Origin: Oryza sativa Japonica Group
Lineage: Eukaryota; Streptophyta; Magnoliopsida; Poales; Poaceae
Direction: 5' to 3'
Assembly (NCBI RefSeq): GCF_034140825.1
Contig: NC_089041.1
Coordinates: 25,495,501-25,559,500 of the forward strand
DNA: 64,000 nucleotides
The position numbers and the translations under genes are program-made. The notes beneath the pieces were generated by a model, which was not told the DNA's origin, made no database searches, and saw nothing but the letters and a program-made list of their open reading frames with translations. The stretch's first letter is position 1, and every line of letters begins with the position of its first letter. Of this stretch, positions 1 to 9,600 are shown in pieces.

Positions 1-724
1 GCAAGGAAACTGCCCAATGCTTCACCGCCTCCTTCATCTCATCCTTATGAGCATACCTTGCACCCTCAATTACCTCGTTCTCCTTATACTCCCAGGGTAC
101 ATGATCACCCTCTGATATAACAAGTCCAGAGAAGTCCTCATTTGCCCAATCAGTGGCCATTACATTACCTTCCTCATCGGATGATGCGTCGTCGTCCACT
201 TCCTCATTATCCGAATCTTCCCTCTCCATTTCATCAACAATTATACCGACTCTCTCCCCCTCATCCGCCATGCCCATAGCCTGCTCCTCCCTTGGTTGAT
301 TTTCCTCATTTTGCATCGATGGTCCAACAACATCCCCTGCATTGATAGGACCCTCTACATATTCGGTTTGCATTGAAACATTTATATCTTTCTCTTGTAC
401 CGACACAAATATAACGAGGGGCCATGACCGTTCAAAAGCCATTTCCACATACCGTCTCCAAGCATCAGTGCTGTCCATCGGCATTAGTTCCCAAAAATAA
501 CCTTCTGTTGCACGACTCACTACAACTGACACTGACATTGTGTAGACTTCTTGGTCTATTCTAAATCCTCTCAACAACCAACTATAAATTGACTGAAATG
601 TTCTCTCCGCAGGCCTATCGATGCCCTTAGATGTCATTACAAAATCTGACAGATCAACACCATCTGGACCAAATCTAATATTTCCTTCACCGTGAACTAT
701 CTGAAATGTGACCTTACTTGACAT
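1..724 (-). CDS. MULE transposase, N-terminal part (partial)
   Basis: An uninterrupted reading frame of 241 codons runs from an ATG at 724 to the window edge. It begins MSSKVTFQIVHGEGNIRFGP, has an acidic low-complexity stretch around residues 150-185 (many D/E), and ends in a segment (VIEGARYAHKDEMKEAVKHW) that resembles the start of the plant MuDR DNA-binding domain, which precedes the catalytic domain in MULE transposases. The catalytic DDE domain and zinc knuckle would lie beyond the edge. No stop or frameshift is visible in this part. The start is the first ATG after the GC-rich terminal repeat. Family assignment rests on domain recall, not on a search. Confidence 0.75.
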   Translation of the reverse strand, partial: MSSKVTFQIVHGEGNIRFGPDGVDLSDFVMTSKGIDRPAERTFQSIYSWLLRGFRIDQEVYTMSVSVVVSRATEGYFWELMPMDSTDAWRRYVEMAFERSWPLVIFVSVQEKDINVSMQTEYVEGPINAGDVVGPSMQNEENQPREEQAMGMADEGERVGIIVDEMEREDSDNEEVDDDASSDEEGNVMATDWANEDFSGLVISEGDHVPWEYKENEVIEGARYAHKDEMKEAVKHWAVSL

Positions 725-1487
725 TGTGCCTGATGAAAACAATAACTGCGTTAACCTCGCATTTCTGTACTACGCCCTAAGTTACATTCTCTACAATATT
801 GTTCTCTAAATTTCTAAAATTACGTTACATTCTCCAGATCAAACTAAACTACATCTTACAATTAACACTACTGTCTATGTCTCAATTCATACTATTATAT
901 TCTATGCTCTGGATCTACACATATGTGCTGTGTGCTACAGATGTGCTAAAATATATGGAACTAAAACTAAAACGCAACATATATACTCAAACATAACATA
1001 TTAGTACAAATGCAAAAGATGTATGGGAGCATACCTGTGATGAATTGAGCGAACCAGCAGGGCTTCGCCGCTCCCCTTCTGCTGCCCTCCCCTCTCTCTC
1101 TTTCGTTTTTTTTGGATTTTTAGTGAATATAATGAAATTTCACGGAGGAGGGACTGGGCTTTATAGGGGGGAGGCAAAAATCGCCCTCCCCCAGGGCGGC
1201 AAGGGGGCCGCCTGCAAAATTCCATGCCCCCCCTCGCCGCCCATTTGCAGGCGGCCCCCCGCACAGTATAAAATCGCCCTAGCGGAGGGCGGCAAGGGGG
1301 CCGCCTGCAAATTTCGTTGACGGCCGTCGCCCGAGAGCGAACGGCCGTCTGCCACGTCATTTTCGCCGCCCTTTGAGAGGGCGATTTTCTCCCAGAGGGC
1401 GGTAGGCGACTACTTCCGTCAATTTTCAAAATGGAAAATTATTTTTGTAAAACTTTTAATAAAAAAAATTATAAATAAAAAAAATTC
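1..1487 (-). mobile_element. Mutator-like element (MULE), 5' end, truncated by window edge
   Basis: The stretch holds the start of a MULE transposase on the minus strand and, upstream of it, a GC-rich terminal region (about 1160-1430) followed by an AT-rich end finishing with AAAAAAATTC at 1487. That end matches the termini of the complete small element at 54084-54632: both have a GGGCGG-rich block, then TTTTTGTAA, runs of A, and an AAATTC end. The outer block carries two direct copies of GGGCGGCAAGGGGGCCGCC (about 1194 and 1288) and an inverted copy near 1245. The other end and its target duplication lie outside the window, so completeness cannot be judged. Confidence 0.75.
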
Positions 1488-2940
1488 GAAAACCACCACA
1501 GGGGACAAAGATATGGCCCATTTTCCTGAACATGTTCATGCATCCTAGCTCATCTCTCTCACATCATGATAAATTCATGCCATTCGAATCAGAAACAACA
1601 AACCTTTCATACATCACATCTGTCGAGTAGGAAATGTCCATCTGATCTCCATGGCTCCAGGTGAAGAAACAGTAAGGGCAAGGTGAAGTCTGAAAGTTCA
1701 GAACAACATGGCCATTTCTTCGACAGGTGAGCAGTGAGCTAGGAACAGAAAGTGACCAAGATATTACAATATCTCAGAGCACGCAAGATGTGGTTATTAA
1801 TAACCAGCTTAATTACCTTTGACACGTCGTTCTACAGCCCATGTTTATCTGCTAGAGATCACTGGTCTTAAGCTAGGTTTAATTATTCTTACCATATTTC
1901 TCTTCAAAGTGTAATATTCCAATGGAGCATGTAAAGCTAGCTGGGCTCTGACGTACATCTGTGTGTTGATTGTGTTGACTGGTTAATTAGCAGTTAATAA
2001 AGTAAAGAAAAAGAGCTAGTACTATTAGTGTGCAAGGAAAACGAACGATCGAGATGGCACTGATAGGATAGATAAGTACGCAGTGATTGAGAGGTTGGAG
2101 ACTTCCTTAAGACAGGTTTAATTAAGGTGCATGTAAGGCCAGCAATTGGAGGCAGTGATCAACATCAATCGTGTCTCACGCGTTGCAGAGACCGATTAAT
2201 TAAGTTGTTGTGCCGACCTAAAATCAGGTTCATGGCATGAGCTAGAAATGTACTAGTACTACACATGGTTAAATACCAGAGACATATGTGCATCTTTCTA
2301 TTGGGATAATTAAGCTAAAAACGAAGTTTTCATTGGCCTGTGCTAGAGGTTTAGAAAACCATCTCAGAATGCAAATAAAAAGAAACTTGAATATTCATTT
2401 CGATTTACTCCCAGATGCTGCGGTAATCAAAATAGGATTTGTCTGTTGTCTCCAAGTTTACAGTGAGGTCAGAAGCGTATGGACAATACATAGTTAATAG
2501 TTTCAATTGAAATTGTCATCTATGCAAAAAAAACGAGGTTGGTGATCAACTTAGAATTCTTTGATAGGAACAGGAATAATGTGAACTAAAAATACAGACT
2601 AGTAATAATGCATAAAACATTAACCACGAATTGATTATGATTTATCATACACATTGCAGGGCAGAGAGAACTTCTATGATACAAAGAGATCAACTTATTT
2701 ATGCACAGAAGCATTTCTCAAGGAAAAAAAATATATGCACAAACACAAATCACAAACCACAAACCACACAAGAGAAACAAATGGAATTACTTCCATTTTT
2801 CATGTAGTTCTTCGCTGATCTGTACACAATTTTATTATTGCTCTTATGTTCTCGCTAGCAAAATCAATGAAACCAAGACGAAAAAAAGGTAGAAAAATTA
2901 TTTACATTACAAAAGATAACTAAAGCTGAGGCTAGAAAAC
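1488..2940. other. intergenic, no gene seen
   Basis: AT-rich DNA between the MULE end and the DUF1677 gene. Only short chance reading frames are present and no repeat with clear ends was recognised. Part of it probably serves as the 3' flank of the DUF1677 gene. Confidence 0.5.
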
Positions 2941-2945
2941 TACCC

Positions 2946-2978
2946 TTTGGGGGGGTGGCGGGGGGGGGGGGGGGGGGA
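2946..2978. repeat. poly-G tract at 3' side of DUF1677 gene
   Basis: A nearly pure run of G broken by a T and a C, immediately after the stop codon of the minus-strand gene, hence poly-C in its transcript. It is likely length-variable and prone to sequencing error. Confidence 0.8.
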
Positions 2979-2982
2979 GATT

Positions 2983-3474
2983 TTACTCGACGAGCGCCGC
3001 GAAGCAGCTCTCCGTCCGCGCGAGCGCGCCGCCTGCGCCGCCGCCGCCGCCGGTATCGACGGAGACGATGGCGGTGGCGGAGGTCGGCACATCGCGCCTC
3101 GGGCTGCTTGGCGTGGAGCGAACCTTCCTCGGCGGCGGCAGCGGCGGGGAGCCCAGCCTGCGGCGGAGGAGGTGGCGCAGCGCGGAGATGAGGTCGTCCG
3201 CGCTCTCGGCGGGCGACGGCGGCGCGGTGGAGCGGCGCCCGGCGCCGCAGACGAAGGCGTGGCGGTCGAGCGCCTCCGCCGGCGAGATCGGCGGCGAGGC
3301 CCGCCCCAGCTCCTCCCCGACGGCGTCCCCGCACAGCCCGCAGATCCAGCGGCCCTCGTACCGCGCCCGCACGCCGGCGATGTACGGCGCCGTGCACTCC
3401 TCCGTGAGCCCGCAGCACTCGCACGCCACCTCCACCCCCACCTCCTCCGTCTCCTCCCCAACCTCCAGCTCCAT
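2983..3474 (-). CDS. DUF1677 family protein
   Basis: Single-exon gene of 163 residues. From the chosen ATG (3474) the protein starts MELEVGEETEEVGVEVACEC and has two CxxC-type pairs: CECCGLTEEC near residues 17-26 and WICGLCGDAV near 43-52, plus a later Cys near residue 80. This Cys-rich block with CCGLTEECT and RYEGRWICGLC is the hallmark of the plant-specific DUF1677 family; the molecular role of the family is unknown to me, and the Cys pattern suggests metal binding. The C-terminal half is Ser/Pro/Arg-rich, ending ESCFAALVE. The reading frame is open further upstream to 3732, but the TATA box at 3625-3630 lies inside that extension, so the internal ATG is preferred. GC content is very high, typical of grass single-exon genes. 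Confidence 0.8.
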   Translation of the reverse strand: MELEVGEETEEVGVEVACECCGLTEECTAPYIAGVRARYEGRWICGLCGDAVGEELGRASPPISPAEALDRHAFVCGAGRRSTAPPSPAESADDLISALRHLLRRRLGSPPLPPPRKVRSTPSSPRRDVPTSATAIVSVDTGGGGGAGGALARTESCFAALVE

Positions 3475-3624
3475 GGCTGGAACCTTCAGACTCCAAGCTA
3501 CTAGTCTCCTCCTCCTCGCCGGCGTCTGCTGCTCCGGCGAGACGGCGTCGAACACCTTGTGGCCGTCGCGTCTTCTCTCTCTCGTCTCCTCTTCGTGCGC
3601 GCGTGATCGTTTTGGGCCTTGGGC

Positions 3625-3630
3625 TTTATA
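3625..3630 (-). promoter_or_regulatory. TATA box of DUF1677 gene
   Basis: Reads TATAAA on the minus strand (CGTTTATAAAGCC), about 150 bases upstream of the chosen ATG, giving a leader of roughly 120 bases. Confidence 0.55.
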
Positions 3631-3734
3631 AACGGAAGGAGGAGGAGGGTGGGGCCCACGCGCGAGGGAATCATGGAGGTGTGGGGGCCCACAAGTAAGT
3701 GGGATGGGGACGCCACGTCGGACGGGTGGCAACG

Positions 3735-4830
3735 GGCGTTGCCAGCTGTCTCCAAGTGGGCGGCTGGCTTGCTTGCTGTTGCTAACTTGCTGCGGTTGTT
3801 TGGTCGGTAAAGTATTTTCGTTTGCTTGATTGAGAAAACCACGGTAATATATTTGTTTTTTTTATTGGGTTGATTAAGTGTGTATACTTTGTGCCTGTTC
3901 AGAGTACGGCACTGGTTGATATTATTTTAGGAGAACTAAGCAGAGTCCACTAAATAATGACAAATACAGGTATTATATACTATACATTATTACATGGTAG
4001 ACGCATGGTGTTATGATTGCTTTGTTGTTTATGTATATATATGAGTGTATTCGAAATAATCAAATTGACTTTGAGGAAAGACTTCCATTACAGCTGTTGA
4101 TAAAATTTAAGCACGCACCTGCACGGTTTCTCGTGGAGCAATGAAATGCATTTCTTGAAGTAAGAAACTTTGATGAAACGTACTAAAAGATTATAAAGAA
4201 CAATCAGTACTAGAAGCAAAGGCAGCTAGTAGGTAGTAAGGAGATTTTGTTTATCCCTATTAATCTATCCACTACTATTACACTACAGATGAAGCGTTTA
4301 CTTGCAAGGAAGGAGGAGCGCGAGGCGGCGTCGCGTTCGTTTCACACGCACGCTGACATGCGTCGCCATTGACTTTCGCCGCCGCCGCCGCGGTGGCGCG
4401 CGCGCGCACGCACGCTGGGCGACACGCCACGCCGCCGACGCGACGCGCGCCGTGCGCACGAGCAACACGTACGCAAGGGAGAAGGAGAGATCGCTATAGC
4501 TTCCACGCGCAAAGCGCAGGGCCACACGTGCGTGTTCGACGTAGACATGACACGGCGGACAGGCGAGGCGGCGCGGCGCGGCGCGGGCGGGGGCGACGGC
4601 GCCGACCAGCGGACGGCGTGGTGGGCGGTGGGCGCGTCGCGTCGCGTCGTGCGTGGGCGAAGTTGGTCGGCGTGGCAGCGCGCGACCGCGTCTCGGTCTC
4701 GGCCTCGTTGCTCACGGCATACGAAGCCTTGGGCTTTTACGCACGGGAGAAGCCCACATATACTGATTCTTTTGGGCCGTCAATCTGAGGCCCAATCAGG
4801 CTCGAACATGGCATATATGCTGCGTGGTTT
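3735..4830. other. intergenic; GC-rich block upstream of U2 gene
   Basis: AT-rich to about 4280, then a CpG-rich block (4300-4720) with overlapping low-complexity Arg/Ala-type frames on both strands that do not look like protein. Nothing else recognised. Confidence 0.4.
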
Positions 4831-4837
4831 TATATTA

Positions 4838-4888
4838 GTCCCACCTCGCGCCCTAGACCTGATTGGAAGAGGAGACATGGGTATATGA
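4838..4888 (+). promoter_or_regulatory. U2 snRNA promoter: USE and TATA box
   Basis: GTCCCACCTCG at 4838-4848 matches the plant snRNA upstream sequence element RTCCCACATCG at 10 of 11 positions. TATATGA at 4882-4888 is the TATA box. They sit at about -77 to -67 and -33 to -27 from the U2 start at 4915, with a gap of 33 bases, the spacing known for plant RNA polymerase II snRNA genes. Confidence 0.8.
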
Positions 4889-4914
4889 GATGACCCAGGG
4901 TTTGTAACCAAATC

Positions 4915-5019
4915 ATACCTTTCTCGGCCTTTTGGCTAAGATCAAGTGTAGTATCTGTTCTTATCAGTTTAATATCTGATATGTGTACCATGTGTTCACT
5001 TTGATATTAAATTTATTTT
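4915..5019 (+). pseudogene. U2 snRNA gene, 5' half (interrupted by LINE)
   Basis: Starts ATACCTTTCTCGGCCTTTTG and is essentially identical to plant U2 through the branch-point-pairing GTAGTA (in AGTGTAGTATCTG) and the stem-loop IIa region. After GATATGTG it departs slightly from the usual stem IIb. It ends at the Sm-site region ATATTAAATTTATTTT (5004-5019), which is also the left copy of the LINE target duplication. The remainder of the RNA continues at 13981. With its promoter upstream this was a real U2 locus and not a retroposed copy. Confidence 0.9.
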
Positions 5020-5123
5020 AGCCAACCATGTCCTCGGCGCCTAGGGTTCCTAGGCGACTCAAGGTGGGTTCTGCGTGGGTAGGGTTTCAATCTTCTCTCA
5101 ACCCCATCGGTCTCATGCCTGAT

Positions 5124-5185
5124 CGGATCGATCTCTTCGGTCTAGATCCTGAGTCGGATCGATCTCTTCGGTCTAGATCCTGAGT
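5124..5185 (+). repeat. 31-bp tandem duplication in LINE 5' leader
   Basis: Two exact copies of a 31-base unit beginning CGGATCGATCTCTTCGGTCT lie back to back. Tandem leader repeats often act as promoter modules in LINEs; here that role is only inferred. Confidence 0.85.
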
Positions 5186-5289
5186 CCACATCCCATCCTT
5201 CCTCTGTGTCCACGGTTAGATTCTCTGTTTTGGAGCCGAGCCAAACCTTGCTAGCCGGGGAGGGGTAGTTTTAGGGTTCGGAGGGCACC

Positions 5290-6558
5290 ATGGAGGCGAT
5301 GCAGGCACTGATGAAGCGCATGCAATTGTCGGAGGCAGAGAAGAAGGGGATCCGGATCTGCGAGGCGGAGTCTGGAAGTATGGGATCAGGGGATCCGAAG
5401 GCGATCGGGAAGGTCCTGGCGGAGAAAGTGGTGAACGCGGAGGGTTTGGCGCAAGCACTGGGGAAGATCTGGTGTCTGATTAGGGGAATAACGTGCAGAG
5501 ATCTAGGCGAGAACCATTTCCTGTTTACCTTTCATCAGCATCCGGGAAGCGGCATGCTCTGGAGGATGGACCCTGGATGTTTGGTAAAGATCTGGTGATC
5601 GTCGTGGATTATGATGAATCAAAGGTTTTGGAGGAGATGGTGTTTGCCTTTGTTCCTATTTGGATCAGGGCTTCAAAGATGCCTTTATGCATGATGAACA
5701 AGGCCATAGGGAGAGCGATCGGGGGAGAGGTGGGTGAATTCATGCGAATGGAGTCGGAAAAGGATGGCACTGCTGTGGGGCAGTTCCTTCGTATAAAGGT
5801 TCGTCTGGATATTCGTAAACCCCTGATGCGTGGTGTAACTCTGAGTTTGGCGAAGGGGAAGAAGGAGATATGGTGTCCCCTGGTGTATGAGTTCCTACCG
5901 TACTTCTGCTATACATGTGGGATCATATAGCATACTGATAAAGTGTGTAGTGTGCAGCTAAAGGAGGGAGAAGAGCAACGTTATAGCAAAAAACTGCGGT
6001 TCATCCCAGAAAAGAGGAGGTGGGAGGAGGGAAGTAACATGAGACAATTGGGTGGAAGGGGGGGGAGCGCAGAGAAGATCTGGGGATAGCAGTAGTAGGG
6101 GGAGTGATGCACCATCTTGGAGGAGGAAGGATTCTGGGGCAGTAGTTACTGGAAGAGAGGCCAGAAATGGGGAGGAGGAGGAAGTGACGAGTCCTGTAAA
6201 GAAATCGGTTCAGATGCACAAACCTGAACAGGCTAAGAAAGCATTGTTTTCCATTGAGAAGGAGATGGTTAGTGCGGGAAAGAATCAGCCCCAAGGGGGC
6301 GAAATAGGAGGGGAGATGCTGAAACCAGCTCAACATGACAGAGTGCAGGAAAAAGCGGACGCCCAGGGGAAATACATGGAAAACAACGCCATGCAGCCCA
6401 TGCACGTCGACGGAGGGGCTGCTCAGGGAGAGGTGCCATCGGGAGTAAAAGGGCCAGGAGGTAGCAAACAGAAAACTTTCAAAAGAATGACAAGGGAGAC
6501 TAGAGGTAAGATTTTGCCAGCAGGCTCGGGGACGGTGATCCCGGGAAAGAGAAGATAG
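5290..6558 (+). pseudogene. LINE ORF1 (DUF4283 / zinc-knuckle protein), broken
   Basis: Begins MEAMQALMKRMQLSEAEKKG. The middle has the plant LINE ORF1 signature (ALEDGPWMFGKDL, IRKPLMRGV, CPLVYEFLPYFCYTCG). The CCHC knuckle reads C-Y-T-C then, four positions later, H-T-D-K-V-C, with an in-frame TAG (5928-5930) where a glycine is normal. A frameshift lies near 5535-5545 between the N-terminal frame and the DGPW frame, and another near the G-run at about 6058, after which the basic tail (6052-6558, ending PGKRR) is open. In the family, ORF1 protein binds the LINE RNA. Confidence 0.85.
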
Positions 6559-6671
6559 ATGGAGGGAGGGGAGGAAGTTTCGGGAAAGCGAAGGAAGGAG
6601 GGAGAGCTAAAGAATAGTGAGGAACAAAACCCAATGGAAGCGGGACTTGCGATCCAGTCCTGCGGGAAGAA

Positions 6672-9600
6672 ATGAAGCTAGTGGCTTGGAACTGTCGGGG
6701 GTTGGGAAACCGCCCGGCAGTTCGGGGACTTCTGGATCTTCAGAAGTCGGAAAAGATCGATATTCTTTTCTTGTCAGAAAAAAAATTAGACAAGAGAAGA
6801 ATGCAGTGTCTGAGGTGGATGTTGGGTTTGGTTAATATGGTGGTGAAAGATTGTGAAGGACAAGGAAGGGGGGGAATTGCAGTGTTATGGAGGAGGAGGA
6901 TTGATGTGTCTCTTAGAAGCATGTCAAAGTACCACATTGATGTGGATATTGAAGAGGGGGGTGGTGGAAGTTGGAGATTTATAGGGGTGTATGGAGAGGC
7001 ACAAAGTGATCTTAGATTCAAGACATGGGACACTTTGCGAAGCTTGGCGATGAATCCAGCTCAGCCATGGCTGATGGCGGGAGATTTTAATGAGATACTC
7101 GTAGCTGCAGAAAAACAGGGAGGTAGGCCGAAGTGCCAAGCTCAGATGGACAAGTTCCGGGACACTTTAGCTGATTGTGGCCTCATTGACATCGGTTTTG
7201 AGGGAGACATGTTTACCTGGCGGAATAATAGCCACACAGAAGAGGGCTATATTAGGGAGCATCTGGACCGGGCGGTGGCAAATCAGGAATGGAGGGTGAA
7301 GTTTCCGAGCTTTCGGGTTGTCAATGGGGATCCGAGGCACTCTGACCATCGGCCAGTGATCATTACTACATGTGGGGGAAGGAAGGGGGTAATGCAGAGG
7401 GGATCATCAAGCTTCAGGTTTGAAGCTGCGTGGCTGGCTGAAGAGAAGTGCAGGGAAGTGGTGAGCGAGAATTGGGAGATGGCCTCAACTTTGGCAGAAG
7501 GATGTGATGAATGCGGTGAAGGTGGTAGCTTCAGGTTTGTCAAACTAGAGTACAAACGTCCTGGGTGATCTGGAAAAGAGAATAAAGAAGCTGAAAAAGG
7601 AACTGGAAGCGTGCCGCAGGGGAAATATCTGCAAGGAGAAGGTGGTGAAAGAAGGGGTGCTGAAATACAAACTGGAGAAACTGGAGGAGCAGGTTGATAC
7701 CTACTGGAGGCAACGGGCGCATGTGGCATGGTTGCAAAAAGGAGACCGCAATACATCCTTTTTCCATGCAACGTGTTCAGAGAGAAAACGAAGCAATAGG
7801 ATCGGCCGACTGAAAAAGGAAGATGGAAGCTGGGTGGAGAGTGAAGAGGAGAAGAAAAGTTTCATCATGCAGTATTTCAAAAATATGTTCCAGTCCAATG
7901 GATGTCAGCACCCGGAGCGCCTCTTAAGCAAAGTGAAGAAGAAAGTAACAGAAGAGATGAATGAATGCTTAATGGCTGAGTTTATTGTCGAAGAAATAAA
8001 GACATCAATAGATTCAATTGGAGACCTGAAGGCGCCAGGACCAGATGGAATGCCGGCTGTATTTTACAAGAATTTCTGGGATGTGGTTGGAGGAAAGGTG
8101 ACCTCAGAAGTTCTTGATATTTTGAATGGAGGTCAGATGCCATTAGGTTGGAACGAGACGACAATAGTTTTAATACCAAAGGTGAAGCAGCCGGAGCAAA
8201 TCAAGGATCTCCGCCCAATAAGCCTCCGTAATGTCTTGTACAAAATTGTTTCAAAAGTGCTCGCAAATAGAGTTAAAAAAGTTTTGCCTGATGTAATCTC
8301 TCAATCACAGAGTGCTTTTGTTCCGGGGCACCTAATCTCGGATAATATTTTGATTGCTTATGAGCAGACTCATTGTTTACGGCACAAAAGAACTGGTAAT
8401 GTTGGTTTTGCTGCTTTGAAACTAGATATGAGTAAGGCCTATGACAGAGTGGAGTGGGAGTTCCTGTCAGAAATGATGATTAAACTTGGTTTTAACCAGG
8501 TTTGGACGCAGTTAATCATGAAGTGCATTACGTCAGTATCTTATAAAATCCGAGTGAATGGAGAGTTGACAGAGGAGTTCCTGCCTGGGAGGGGTCTGCA
8601 CCAAGGAGACCCCCTCTCGCCGTATCTATTTCTGCTTTGCGCTGAGGGTTTTTCAGCTCTGTTGAGTCAGGCGGAAGAAGAAGGATTAATTCAAGGGGTG
8701 CGAAAATGCCAGGGTGCACCAAGTGTATCACACTTGCTATTTGCCAACGACTCTCTTATTTTATGTCGTGCAGATAGAGGTGATGCACAGCAGTTACAAA
8801 GTATTTTATAGGTGTACAAGGAGTGCTCTGGCCAGATGATTAATAAAGATAAGTCCGCCGTGATGTTTAGTCAGAACACATCGAGAGCAAAGAAAGAGGA
8901 GTTCATGAGGGAATTAAATCTGCAAAGGGAGACAGTGAATGATAGGTATCTGGGGCTGCCGGTTTATATTGGAATCAAAAATGGGAGTTTTTGCTTACCT
9001 CAAAGACAGAATTTGGCAGAGGATACAAGGTTGGAAGGAGAAGCTATCCAGGACCGGGAAGGAGGTACTGATTAAGGCCGTGGCTCAGGCGATTCCAACC
9101 TTTGCAATGGGTTGCTTTGATCTGACGAAGGATATTTGCGAGCAGATAAGTAAGATGATAGCAAGATACTGGTGGAGCAATCAAGAAAAGGAAAATAAGA
9201 TGCATTGGTTGAGCTGGGAAAAATTGACTGAACCGAAATGGGCTGGTGGTTTGGGTTTCAGGGACATACATGCTTTTAATTTAGCTATGTTAGCTAAGCA
9301 AGGATGGCGATTAATACAAAATCCAGAGTCCCTGTGTGCCCAGGTTTTGAAAGCAAAATACTACCCGAGTGGGAATATTTTCAGTGCAAAGAAATGTGCA
9401 AACATGTCGTATACCTGGAGGAGTATATGCCGGGGGCTTTTGACTCTGAGAGATGGCATGATATGGAGAGTTGGAAATGGGGCGGCCATTAATATCTGGT
9501 CTGACCCATGGATCCCAAGTGATCATACGAGACGGCCGATCACACCAAGAGGGAGAAATCTTGTCACAAGAGTGGAGGAACTAATAGATCCAAGTACAGG

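Noticed and set aside
2947-3631. Plus-strand frames over the DUF1677 gene (185 and 187 residues)
   Set aside because: They are antisense shadows of a GC-rich gene; the minus frame carries the family motif.
4302-4888. Overlapping Arg/Ala-rich frames upstream of the U2 gene
   Set aside because: CpG-rich low complexity, read on both strands with no conserved motif.
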